Below are positions 8,256-16,363 of a DNA stretch of 64,000 nt, piece after piece (the first letter of the stretch is position 1; the number at the start of each line of letters is the position of its first letter). The stretch is from assembly GCF_030409685.1 (NCBI RefSeq), contig NZ_JAUFQJ010000007.1, forward strand, positions 1 through 64,000. The letters run 5' to 3'. The position numbers and the translations under genes were made by a program. Source of the DNA: Ferruginibacter paludis (GTDB taxonomy: Bacteria > Bacteroidota > Bacteroidia > Chitinophagales > Chitinophagaceae). The notes under the pieces were generated by a model. That model did not search any database. It was not told the origin of the DNA and was given only the letters and a program-made list of their open reading frames with translations.

Positions 8256-9067
8256 TGCATCGCTTTGATTGTTTCAAAAATAAGCAGGGATAGTTTTTCA
8301 TCTGCTTTACCTGCTACCGCAATGATTTCCGCGATATTTACCGGCTTTAAATGATCGGGGTCGCACTCATCTGTGACAACTGAAATGGCAGCACAAGACA
8401 GTTGCATGTGGTTGGCGGCAATCACTTCCGGTACGGTTGACATCCCCACCAGGTCTGCACCAATTATCTTCAGGTAACGGTATTCTGCTTTTGTTTCCAG
8501 GTTTGGTCCGTTGACCGCGGCATACACGCCTTTGTGTAGAGGGATCTTTAATGCGGCTGCTTTTTCCATTAATGCCTTTGATAAAACCGGGCTATAGGGG
8601 TCGCTCATATCCGGGAAGCGGCTGCCCAATTCGCCCGCATTTTTTCCGGTCAGAGGGTTGCCATTTTGTAAGTTGATATGGTCATTAATCAAAACCAAAT
8701 CTCCTTTTCTAAAGCTAAGATTAATACCACCGGCTGCGTTGGACAGCAATAAAAATTGGATACCCAAAAGTTTCATTACTCTTATAGGAAAAACAACCTG
8801 CTGCATGGAATATCCTTCATACGCATGAAAGCGGCCCTGCATCACCAGCACTTTTTTATCGCCGATACGCCCGTAAATAAAATTGCCTTTATGAAATTCA
8901 ACAGTCGATACGGGAAAATTGGGTATGTCTGAATAAGGGATTGTTTGAATGACTTCAATAAGACTTACTAGATGGTGTAACCCTGTTCCTAACACAATGC
9001 CAACATCCGCATTGCTGATTCCTTTTAATTTTAAATAGTCTTTTGCTTCGTTCAATTGATCCATCAT
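8252..9067 (-). CDS. Purine nucleoside phosphorylase family protein
   Basis: 271 residues from ATG 9067 (MMDQLNEAKDYL); the frame is open to 9217 but that extension runs into the ArsS gene and has no homology-like text. PNP motifs: 'VGIVLGTGLHHLV', 'VMQGRFHAYEGYS', 'LSNAAGGIN' and 'VGMSTVPEVIAANH', with 'VTDECDPDHL' near the C-terminus. This is the trimeric class that releases a purine base and leaves a sugar 1-phosphate. Next to arsS the likely job is removal of adenine from the 5'-deoxyadenosyl-arsenic intermediate, giving an arsenoribosyl phosphate for the glycosyltransferases; that substrate is inferred from context. Confidence 0.85.
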   Translation of the reverse strand: MMDQLNEAKDYLKLKGISNADVGIVLGTGLHHLVSLIEVIQTIPYSDIPNFPVSTVEFHKGNFIYGRIGDKKVLVMQGRFHAYEGYSMQQVVFPIRVMKLLGIQFLLLSNAAGGINLSFRKGDLVLINDHINLQNGNPLTGKNAGELGSRFPDMSDPYSPVLSKALMEKAAALKIPLHKGVYAAVNGPNLETKAEYRYLKIIGADLVGMSTVPEVIAANHMQLSCAAISVVTDECDPDHLKPVNIAEIIAVAGKADEKLSLLIFETIKAMQ

Positions 9068-9107
9068 AGTCTTTGTATTTATGCTGTTATTTTTTAAGAT
9101 GATCTTT

Positions 9108-10157
9108 TTATGCCACTGCACCGCCGCAACTGCTGCCTGCGCCTGCTGTGCATCCATAACAATGCTGACCAACAATGATATTCCTGTTGTATAATTTTTC
9201 GGTGTTAAAATGTGCAATGTGATTGTGACTGCCTGCCATTTTCAAATCCAGCATCTGGTTAAAATCACAGTCGTACAAATAACCATCCCAGCCAACTGAA
9301 ATAGTGTTCCTGCACATTACATTGGCAGCCGCAAAAGGGTTATAAGCTATGAGCAGTTTCTCCATGTACTTTTCATAATTGCCGCTTTGCAACAGGTAAT
9401 CCAAAAAGCGACTGATGGGGAGATTGGTAATGGCAAACAAATTATTAAACGCGATACCATACTGTTTGCTTAATGCTGTCTTGTATTCTTTTTCCAATGC
9501 CAATTGTGATGGTGGTAAAAATGCACCAGCGGGGTTGTACACTAAATTTAAAATAAGTCCCGTTTCTTCCAGCCCATAACCAATTGCATTCAGCATTTGC
9601 AACGCTTTAATACTATCATCAAATACACCATTACCACGTTGCCTGTCTGTTCTGTCTTGTGTATAAAATGGGAGAGAAGATACAACTTCCACCTGGTGTT
9701 CTTTATAAAACTCCGGCAGGTCATTGTATTTTTTATTGGCCAAAATAATGGTGAGATTGCAACGTACTATGATATGCCTTTCCAGTTTTTTGATTGCTTC
9801 AACAAACCACCTGAAATGCGGATTCATTTCCGGGGCACCGCCCGTAATGTCTACCGTTGTTAAAGACGGATTATTTTTTAATGCATCCAGGCATAACTGC
9901 ATTGTTTCTTTACTCATTATTTCCTTGCGGTCGGGGCCAGCATCCACATGGCAATGCCTGCAAACCTGGTTACACATCTTACCCACATTTACCTGGAACA
10001 CTTCAAGCGAGGTAGGTTGTAAAGGGTACAAGCCCGCTGCTTCCAGCTTTTGCTGAAACGGAATGAGATTGAAATGGCCTGACTGTCCATGCTCCAGAAT
10101 GGCTATTTGCTCACCTGCAATGGCGAGCTTACTATGTTCTGCTAATAATGATTTCAT
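9108..10157 (-). CDS. arsS: Arsenosugar biosynthesis radical SAM protein ArsS
   Basis: 349 residues from ATG 10157, preceded by AGAGAAAG; a TTG six bases upstream is unnecessary. The radical SAM cluster is C62-x3-C66-x2-C69 ('CNQVCRHCHVD'), followed by 'DITGGAPEMNPHFRWFVE'. The SPASM-like C-terminus has 'MCRNTISVGWDGYLYDCDFN' and ends 'HCYGCTAGAGSSCGGAVA'. Known ArsS enzymes transfer the 5'-deoxyadenosyl group of SAM to dimethylarsenite. Some family members are selenoproteins with Sec in the C-terminal motif; here cysteine codons are used. arsM, which supplies the methylated arsenic, is not in the window. Confidence 0.9.
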   Translation of the reverse strand: MKSLLAEHSKLAIAGEQIAILEHGQSGHFNLIPFQQKLEAAGLYPLQPTSLEVFQVNVGKMCNQVCRHCHVDAGPDRKEIMSKETMQLCLDALKNNPSLTTVDITGGAPEMNPHFRWFVEAIKKLERHIIVRCNLTIILANKKYNDLPEFYKEHQVEVVSSLPFYTQDRTDRQRGNGVFDDSIKALQMLNAIGYGLEETGLILNLVYNPAGAFLPPSQLALEKEYKTALSKQYGIAFNNLFAITNLPISRFLDYLLQSGNYEKYMEKLLIAYNPFAAANVMCRNTISVGWDGYLYDCDFNQMLDLKMAGSHNHIAHFNTEKLYNRNIIVGQHCYGCTAGAGSSCGGAVA

Positions 10158-10234
10158 AATCAACTTTCTCTTCAGGAAAAACCATTTAATATAAAATATG
10201 CAGTCAGATCATACAACATAATCTTCTCCATTTC

Positions 10235-10250
10235 CTCCCCCTTGGGGGAG
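10235..10250. repeat. REP-like G/C-rich hairpin
   Basis: CTCCCCC-TT-GGGGGAG forms a perfect 7-bp stem, followed by TCAGAGGGGGCTC, in the short gap between the peroxidase-like gene and arsS. From memory, very similar 'CCTCCCCCTTGGGGGAG...GAGGGGG' units are scattered through intergenic regions of many Bacteroidota genomes. It may also act as a processing site or attenuator within the operon. Confidence 0.55.
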
Positions 10251-10262
10251 TCAGAGGGGGCT

Positions 10263-10595
10263 CTACATCGCAATTTCTTTTACTTTATTCATCATCTGTA
10301 CGCCATGTACCAGCGAAGCACCGCCACGGATAGCCGCCGCTACATGCACAGCTTCCATCATTTGTCCTTCGCTCCAGCCTTTCTCAAAAGCATCGCTGCT
10401 GTAGGCATCAATGCAGTAAGGGCATTGCACAGCGTGGGCCACGGCCAAAGCGATCAATGACTTTTCACGGGCGGTTAATTCACTGTCTTTAAAAACTTCG
10501 CCATAATAGTCGAAGAATTTTTCGCCGAGTTTTTTTTGAAAGTCAGCAATGTTTCCAAACTTTTTTAAATCATCCGGATTGTAGTATGTTTCCAT
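10263..10595 (-). CDS. Arsenosugar-associated AhpD/CMD-like peroxidase-like protein
   Basis: 110 residues of the carboxymuconolactone decarboxylase/AhpD fold. The redox motif 'CPYC' (C58, C61) is intact and is followed by 'IDAYSSDAFEKGWSEGQMMEAVHVAAAIRGGASLVHG'-type helices (short quotes: DAYSSDAFEKG, AAIRGGASLVHG). The N-terminal 'FGNIADFQKKLGEKFFDYYG' and size fit the peroxidase-like subgroup that co-occurs with ArsS. Role is probably thiol-dependent reduction of a peroxide or arsenical. It lies 105 bp upstream of arsS on the same strand and is probably the first gene of the operon. Confidence 0.85.
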   Translation of the reverse strand: METYYNPDDLKKFGNIADFQKKLGEKFFDYYGEVFKDSELTAREKSLIALAVAHAVQCPYCIDAYSSDAFEKGWSEGQMMEAVHVAAAIRGGASLVHGVQMMNKVKEIAM

Positions 10596-10805
10596 GCTTG
10601 TTCTTTTTATGGTAATTTAATTTATCCGCAGGCAATTGTAACTCTAATAATCAGGCCAACAACAGTACCAACAAATATCGCCTCAATATTGTTACCCTCG
10701 CAGTCAAAAACATCCAACCTGCAAACAATCGCTAAGGCAAGTGTTGCTGTTGCAATATAAGCTTCGGTTGTATTGCAGGCGCAAAGCGGCTAATTTTATT
10801 GCTGC

Positions 10806-10841
10806 AAAAAATAAGGGGTTAGCCCCAATCACTAACCCCTT
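10806..10841 (-). terminator. Intrinsic terminator after the DUF6799 gene
   Basis: On the minus strand AAGGGGTTAG-TGATTGGGG-CTAACCCCTT gives a perfect 10-bp stem (10832-10841 with 10813-10822), followed by A and six T (10811-10806). It sits 5 bp after the stop of the DUF6799 gene, so it ends the sigma factor/YceI/thioredoxin/DUF6799 transcript before the arsenosugar genes. Confidence 0.85.
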
Positions 10842-10846
10842 ACACA

Positions 10847-11176
10847 TTACATTTTCTTTGCCATCGGGCAATCCTTTGTACAAACGTGGCCTGCCTGCCC
10901 GTGGGCAATCATCATGGTTTTGCCATCCTTGTCAATTTCATATCCGTTCATTAGTTTCATGCTGGTGCCATCCGGTTTGGTAACAGTCCCGTCTGGTGAA
11001 ACTTTGCAACCGTCAGAGCAGGTAAAGGTTGCCGTTAGTGGTGTGCATTTTTTTCCATTGCACAACATAGCTTTGTTGTTCTTCATCATTACGCCATCTT
11101 TCATTTTCATGGATGTTTGTGCCGCTGCACCGTAAGTGATTCCCAACATCGCGATGGCTAAGAGAAACTGTTTCAT
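10847..11176 (-). CDS. Secreted DUF6799-domain protein, Met/Cys-rich
   Basis: 109 residues with a signal peptide (MKQFLLAIAMLGITYGAAAQ). The mature part has repeated short beta motifs: 'MKMKDGVMMKNNKAMLCNGKKC', 'DGCKVSPDGTVTKPDGTSMKL' and 'GYEIDKDGKTMMI', as in DUF6799 (shown here in fragments). It carries six cysteines and many Met and His residues ('HGQAGHVCTKDCPMAKKM'), which suggests metal binding, perhaps copper, in the periplasm. The gene follows the thioredoxin gene by 27 bp and ends at a strong terminator. Confidence 0.7.
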   Translation of the reverse strand: MKQFLLAIAMLGITYGAAAQTSMKMKDGVMMKNNKAMLCNGKKCTPLTATFTCSDGCKVSPDGTVTKPDGTSMKLMNGYEIDKDGKTMMIAHGQAGHVCTKDCPMAKKM

Positions 11177-11203
11177 TTTTTTAAATTTAATTGTGAGTAA
11201 TAT

Positions 11204-11647
11204 TTATTTGGAAACTGATTTGCCTGTTTGCAGCAACTGAGCGGGATCCATATAGCCGCTTGTGAGTTGGATTAAATTGCCCTTGGCATAAATGAACAGC
11301 AAAGAAGGGTATCCGGTTAAACCATACCGGCTGGCGAGTGCGGCACCTTCATCTTGTTCTCCATCCAATGTGATGTTGATAAAGTTGGCATTGTAAAAAT
11401 TAGCCACTTCTTTGTTTGAAAAAGTGTACTCTTTTAATCTTTTGCATGGGCCGCACCAGGTGGCGTAGATGTCAAGGAAAATAAGCTTGTTTTCTTTTTT
11501 AGCCAGTTGCAGTGCTTCGTCCCAACTGCCTCTTAGAAATTGAATACCTTCCGGTTTGTCGGTTGTAAAATCTGGCCTGGGATTATTAAAGGCGTATACT
11601 GCCAGCAGGGCAATCACTGCAACGGTTGAGATGAGCGTTGTTTTCAT
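11204..11647 (-). CDS. Periplasmic thioredoxin-family protein
   Basis: 147 residues: an N-terminal hydrophobic anchor (about 4-20), then a thioredoxin fold with the redox motif WCGPC (C65, C68) in 'IFLDIYATWCGPCKRL' and the cis-proline loop 'GLTGYPSLLFIYAKG'. The form resembles the thioredoxin-like proteins that act as envelope thiol reductants or chaperones in Bacteroidota. It overlaps the YceI start/stop junction at 11647, so YceI and this gene are translated together. Confidence 0.85.
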   Translation of the reverse strand: MKTTLISTVAVIALLAVYAFNNPRPDFTTDKPEGIQFLRGSWDEALQLAKKENKLIFLDIYATWCGPCKRLKEYTFSNKEVANFYNANFINITLDGEQDEGAALASRYGLTGYPSLLFIYAKGNLIQLTSGYMDPAQLLQTGKSVSK

Positions 11648-12249
11648 TATTTCATGCGGTTTAATTCCATGTTGATATTGATGTCTACATTATCACCCAC
11701 CACCATGGTGCTGGCCCAGTTTCCGCTGCCCACGCTATAGTCGTTCCGGTTTATTGTAAAGCTTGACGCAAGACCCAGGATGATGGTACCTTTCATCATC
11801 GGGTGTTCCATTTCGCCGGTAATTTTAAATGGCAGGGCGATGTCTTTTGATACGTTGCGTATTGTTAACTTGCCGTACACCACATAATCTTTATCAGATT
11901 TTTTTTCAAATCCGGAGGAAGTAAAAGTCATGTTCGGATAATCTGCTGCATCAAAGAAGTCTGTCGATTGTAAATGATTATCCCGCTTGCTGTCATCGGT
12001 GTTTACGCTTTTTACGGGAATGGAAAAGTTTACGCTGCTGGCCGTTAAGTTGGCCGGGTCAAAGTTAACGTTGCCTTCAAAGCCAGTGAATTTACCGGTG
12101 ACTGCGGAGAAGAAGTGCTTGATGGAAAAATTAACAGAAGTATGCGCCTTGTCTATCTTCCACAAGGTGGCGTTTTGTGCGGTTACGGCCAGCGAACTGA
12201 TTGCACTGAATAAAAGGACGAAGCTGATTTTCTTAATTGTTGAGTACAT
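11647..12249 (-). CDS. YceI-family periplasmic lipid-binding protein
   Basis: 200 residues with a signal peptide ending near 'LAVTAQ'. The YceI lipocalin-like barrel is clear: 'LWKIDKAHTSVNFSIKHFF', 'GKFTGFEGNVNFDP', 'TDDSKRDNHLQSTDFFDAADYP' (here in pieces), 'GKLTIRNVSKDIALPF' and 'NRNDYSVGSG'. Family members bind long isoprenoids or fatty acids and are induced by stress. It follows the ECF sigma factor by 57 bp and is followed without a gap by the thioredoxin gene. Confidence 0.9.
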   Translation of the reverse strand: MYSTIKKISFVLLFSAISSLAVTAQNATLWKIDKAHTSVNFSIKHFFSAVTGKFTGFEGNVNFDPANLTASSVNFSIPVKSVNTDDSKRDNHLQSTDFFDAADYPNMTFTSSGFEKKSDKDYVVYGKLTIRNVSKDIALPFKITGEMEHPMMKGTIILGLASSFTINRNDYSVGSGNWASTMVVGDNVDININMELNRMK

Positions 12250-12305
12250 TTTGTATGGTATTTAAATGGTGAATACTGTATTTAAGTACCATTTATCTGA
12301 AAAAA

Positions 12306-12881
12306 TCACCCAACAATCAAAATATTTTTACACTTTTTTTTGCTTTCCTTTTCTTTTATTTTACGGATCTGTTCAACGCATTTGTGCTTTTGATTTTGCG
12401 CATTGTGAATGGAAGTATAGCCATAGTCTTGCTGAATTTGTTTAATCGGCTGATTCTTAAAAAACATGTCGTGGATTAACCGCCTGCAGTGATCTGAAAT
12501 CTGGTGGATATAATATTGAAGCTTGTCCATGTAGGTTTTCTCTTGTTCAATGGCCAGGCTTATTTCTGCATAGAATTTTTCATTGTGTATTGCTGTAAAT
12601 TCGGTTTCCCTGTTGGCAGTTCTGAGTTTTTTAAACCATAAATTTTTGGCAATCGCCATGATGTAGGTTTTTACAGATGCTTCCAGCACAAAATCATCCT
12701 GCCGCAGTTTGGCCACCAGCACAATCATGGCATCCTGGAAGATGTCTTCTGCATCGTGGTTGGTGCCGCTGTTGTTGGTTATAAAGCGGTTTACAACACC
12801 GAAATAGTTTTTGTAAAGCGTTCCAAAGGCCTGGTTGTTTTCGCCTTTTAAATCAATGATGATTTCAGTATTGGTTTGCAT
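12306..12881 (-). CDS. ECF-type RNA polymerase sigma factor
   Basis: 191 residues. Region 2 is visible as 'FGTLYKNYFGVVNRFI' and 'DAEDIFQDAMIVLVAKLRQDDF', with a C-terminal region 4 HTH at about 145-175 ('KQIQQDYGYTSIHNAQNQKHKC'-type helix, fragment KQIQQDYGYTS). No anti-sigma gene (FecR or zinc-finger type) is adjacent; the next genes downstream are YceI, thioredoxin and DUF6799, which are probably co-transcribed and may be its targets. The protein ends in a Lys-rich tail (KEKESKKKCKN). Confidence 0.82.
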   Translation of the reverse strand: MQTNTEIIIDLKGENNQAFGTLYKNYFGVVNRFITNNSGTNHDAEDIFQDAMIVLVAKLRQDDFVLEASVKTYIMAIAKNLWFKKLRTANRETEFTAIHNEKFYAEISLAIEQEKTYMDKLQYYIHQISDHCRRLIHDMFFKNQPIKQIQQDYGYTSIHNAQNQKHKCVEQIRKIKEKESKKKCKNILIVG

Positions 12882-13054
12882 CTGGCTGCTAAATTATTTA
12901 CTGTTATAAGTTTAGTGGAATAAACCAACTGACGAACTGGTTTTAGTTTGCAGGTCAGAATGCTCCCCGGTATTAATTGCAAAAGTACAACCCAATCTGG
13001 ATTGTACTTTTGTTGAACTGAAATAGTATGTGTTGCTGAGGCAAAACTTTCTAA

Positions 13055-14137
13055 TTATTCTTTTACGAATTGCCTTGTTTTACTGCCGGCTTTGGATTGG
13101 ACCGTTAAGAAATACATACCTTTTTTAAGTTGCGCAATATTGAGTCTTGGATTTCCATTAATGGCAGCTTGTTCCAGCAGTACTCTTCCTGAAATATCCG
13201 TTATTCGTATTAAACCGGCTTCCCCGGCAGCGTATGATATGGTCAGCAGGTCTTTTGCCGGATTTGGATACATTGTAAATTGACTAACGGCAGCCCTTTG
13301 CGCAGGCACTACGGCGGCAGCAGATACCATTGTGCGGGCGGTTGCCGTTGAGGGAGTTACATTAATGGAGTAATCTTCCACCTCGCCATAAGGAAACGAA
13401 CCACAGGCCGCATCGTTGCCATCATACACATACCGCATCTTGATGCGCATACGCCGTTTTCCGGCAAGCGTTGCGGGGATGATGATATTTTTCGTGATCG
13501 CTTCGCCGGCCACCGAAGCAAAAAAGGCAACAGTTTCTCCCGCATCGGCAAAATCGCCATCATTGTTTACATCAACAAAAATGGACCACAATTGCGATTT
13601 TGGCGTTTTAGAAGCCCCTGCCTGAACCGTTATTGGTATCGGGGTATTACCATCAACATTTGTACTCAGGCTGGTGAAATTGGCATAGCCTTTATTGTTT
13701 TCACTTACATTTTTTATGGTCCCCAATTGCACCGATTTAATCCAACCGTAAGTGTTGCTTGTGCCTTTGACGGCGCAGTAGGCGGCAGGGGAGGGTGGTG
13801 TTCCGGTTGTTGTAAAAGTAACGAATGCAGAAGGAGCGCAATCGCCAAAGTAGTACGATCCTCTTACCCTGATTTCATAAGTTATTCTAGGAGAGAACAC
13901 ACTCATATCCTGGTGTGGTGCAGTGCCGCCACCAAACCAAACCCAGGTGGTGGCAGCCGTGTTTCTGTATTCGATATTGTATGCGTCAACAGGCCGGGCA
14001 TTCCAGTCGAACGTAGCGCTGGTGCTGGAAATGTCCGACACCGTTAAACCGGTAATTGCCGGGCAGGTATCCTGTGCTTTTGTGTGAACAAAAATGGTGA
14101 ACACATAAAGGCTGGTTAATAGTAATGCTTTCTTCAT
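13055..14137 (-). CDS. T9SS-secreted GEVED/fibronectin III protein
   Basis: 360 residues. Domains in order: signal peptide (1-21), fibronectin type III domain (about 25-112, 'ITGLTVSDISSTSATFDW'), GEVED domain (about 120-262, with 'IFVDVNNDGDFADAGETVAFF' shown here only in part and ending 'PYGEVEDYSINV'), and a type A type IX sorting domain at the C-terminus (about 283-360, 'FTMYPNPAKDLLTISY', 'KGMYFLTVQS'). It would cross the outer membrane by the type IX system and be attached at the cell surface. Function is probably adhesion or binding; no catalytic motif was seen. It is monocistronic on the minus strand. Confidence 0.88.
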   Translation of the reverse strand: MKKALLLTSLYVFTIFVHTKAQDTCPAITGLTVSDISSTSATFDWNARPVDAYNIEYRNTAATTWVWFGGGTAPHQDMSVFSPRITYEIRVRGSYYFGDCAPSAFVTFTTTGTPPSPAAYCAVKGTSNTYGWIKSVQLGTIKNVSENNKGYANFTSLSTNVDGNTPIPITVQAGASKTPKSQLWSIFVDVNNDGDFADAGETVAFFASVAGEAITKNIIIPATLAGKRRMRIKMRYVYDGNDAACGSFPYGEVEDYSINVTPSTATARTMVSAAAVVPAQRAAVSQFTMYPNPAKDLLTISYAAGEAGLIRITDISGRVLLEQAAINGNPRLNIAQLKKGMYFLTVQSKAGSKTRQFVKE

Positions 14138-14239
14138 TTTTTTACATTTTAAATATTAGTACCAAGATGTTGAAGAAATCACCCAATACATTTTATTATT
14201 TTTTTAACCCCGGTGTTTTCCTGGCAAATGAATGTGTAA

Positions 14240-14407
14240 CTGAACTACTTTAAGGAAAATGAATTTACCAAAGGCGACAACAATCCAATCGGTATTATTT
14301 TATGCTCCGGTAAAAATGAGACATTGGTGAAATACGCGACAATGAGCCTGCCGGGTGAAAAGGAATTGCAAAAGATTATTCAGGGGGAGAAAGAAAAGAT
14401 GAAGTGA
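14240..14407 (+). pseudogene. C-terminal remnant of YhcG/DUF1016 nuclease
   Basis: Frame open from 14240 to TGA 14405-14407 reads 'YFKENEFTKGDNNPIGIILC' and then 'SGKNETLVKYATMSLPGEKELQKII', which matches the end of DUF1016/YhcG (PD-(D/E)XK nuclease superfamily), where 'PIGIILC' is the conserved strand. Only about 55 codons are left, and the usual stretch between 'VKY' and 'LP' is shortened. The rest of the gene is absent, so this is a relic, perhaps of a lost defence or mobile locus. Confidence 0.65.
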
Positions 14408-14449
14408 TGTTGCCGTGGCTTCAGAGGAATTATAAACTGCTTTTAGTGC

Positions 14450-16022
14450 ATGGAAAGTTATTTCGAAAAACAAATCATGCAATGGGATCCGGGTAATATC
14501 CTTTGGTACATCCGGCCACCGTGGATCATCATTCAATAACTCCTTTAATGAAAATCATATTCTTGCCATTACACAGGCCATTTGTTTTTATCGCATGGAA
14601 AAAAAGATAGATGGTCCGTTGTTTCTTGGTTTTGATACACATGCCTTATCAGCGCCTGCTTATGCCAGCACAATGGAAGTACTGGCTGCAAATAATGTGG
14701 AGGTAATGATTGCTGCAGGTGATGAATATACCCCGACACCGGCGATTTCACATGCCATTCTTCAATACAATAGAAATCGAAAAACCGTCCTCGCAGATGG
14801 TATTGTTATTACTCCTTCGCACAATCCGCCTGGTGATGGGGGCTTTAAATACAATCCACCCAACGGCGGCCCTGCTGCAAGTGATATTACCAACTGGATC
14901 GAAAGAAAATCCAATGAATTACTTGAGACCAATCTTAAAAATGTAAAATGAACTTCTTTTGATAAAGCGGTAAAAGCGGGTTCTACACACCGGTATGATT
15001 ACCTGAATAACTACGTCGCTGACCTTGGTAGTATTATTGACATGGACATCATACGCCAATCAAAAATAAAGATAGGGGTGGATCCACTGGGTGGCGCAGG
15101 TGTACATTATTGGGAACCCATCGCCGAAAAATATCAGCTTGATTTAACGGTAGTGAATAAAATTGTTGACCCTACTTTTAGTTTTATGACGGTTGACTGG
15201 GATGGACAGATCAGGATGGATCTTTCTTCTGCCTGGGCCATGCAGCGGTTGATACCAATGAAAGACAATTTTGATATTTCCTTTGCCTGCGACACAGATC
15301 ACGACCGGCACGGCATTGTAACAAAGGGCGCTGGCTTGCTAACCCCCAATCATTATTTATCGGTTGCCGTTTTCTACCTGCTGCAAAACCGCCCGCAATG
15401 GGCAACAACTACTGCCATTGGTAAAACAGTTGTCACAACGCAGCTGATTGATCGCATAGCGGCTAAACTGAACAGAAAAATAGTTGATGTTCCTGTCGGC
15501 TTCAAATGGTTCGTGGACGGCTTGTTGAACGGTTCCCTATGTTTTGGCGGAGAAGAAAGTGCGGGCGCTTCTTTTTCAAGAATGGATGGAACTGTTTGGA
15601 CAACGGATAAAGATGGATTTATACCTGCATTACTGTCTGCCGAGGTCACTGCTAAAACAGGCCGTGACCCAGGCAAAATATACAGCGATCTTACTAAAAA
15701 GTACGGCGAACCATTTTACGATCGCATTGAAGCAAAAGCCACACCTGAGCAGAAAGAAAAATTGAAAAATCTTTCGGCGTCGCAAATCAAACACGATGAA
15801 CTTGCCAGGGAAAAAATAACTGATATTCTTACTAAGGCCCCCGGCAACAGTGCTTCGCTTGGCGGCGTAAAAGTAATAACTGCAAATGGATGGATGGCTG
15901 TCCGGCCTTCAGGTACAGAAGATATTTATAAAATTTACGCAGAAAGTTTTGTGAGTGAAGATCAGTTGAAAAAGATAATTGACGAAGGTCAGGAAATCGT
16001 ACATCATGCTTTGCAAGCGTAA
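14450..16022 (+). pseudogene. pgm: Phosphoglucomutase gene with frameshift and in-frame TGA
   Basis: Nearly the whole enzyme can be read: 'ESYFEKQ...DPGN' at 14450, then after a frameshift near 14497 '[10 protein letters not shown]' (substrate loop), '[19 protein letters not shown]' (catalytic serine loop), then TGA at 14949-14951 in the same frame, then 'VGVDPLGG'-type metal-binding text (IGVDPLGGAGVHYW), 'CDTDHDRHG', 'GGEESAGASF' and 'RPSGTEDIYKIY' to the stop at 16022. The two large pieces (14595-14951 and 15042-16022) are in the same phase, so only the TGA separates them. Family is the alpha-D-glucose-phosphate-specific Pgm (about 545 residues). With two lesions it is probably inactive; a second mutase elsewhere is expected. 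Confidence 0.8.
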
Positions 16023-16291
16023 AATTTCTAAATCAATGTTACAACCATTTTTCCTGACATTATTGTTGATCTTGCTGTACACTTATATTTTGCAAACATG
16101 CTAAATGCGGCAGACGTTTAAATTGTGCCAGACGCGACGGGTCATCCGGTTCAACGATATTAAATACTTCTTTAGTGCATAGTATACCAGCAATACATTT
16201 TTAATTTGATTTGGGGGCTGTTATCATGGATTGGTTTAGTAATGCAGTCTTACTGCGGAACCGTTGGTGCCTGCTCCGGTATTGAAAGATA

Positions 16292-16322
16292 TTTTTAATC
16301 AATTTTTAATTTGTTTTTAATC
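16292..16322 (+). promoter_or_regulatory. 11-bp-phased TTTTTAAT operator (array A) upstream of usp1
   Basis: TTTTTAATC at 16292, TTTTTAATT at 16303 and TTTTTAATC at 16314: three copies exactly 11 bp apart, on the coding strand of the universal stress gene, ending 41 bp before its ATG. Direct repeats with helical-turn spacing are the binding mode of OmpR/PhoB-type regulators, and such a regulator is encoded at 17841. The rest of the 16023-16363 gap holds no gene that I can support. Confidence 0.6.
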
Positions 16323-16363
16323 TTAGAAAGATATGGTATATAGATCTTTGACATTAAAAATGA

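Noticed and set aside
14949..14951. TGA in pgm as selenocysteine codon
   Set aside because: Position is in a non-catalytic linker with no known Sec in this family, no SECIS-like hairpin was seen right behind it, and the gene has a second lesion near its start.
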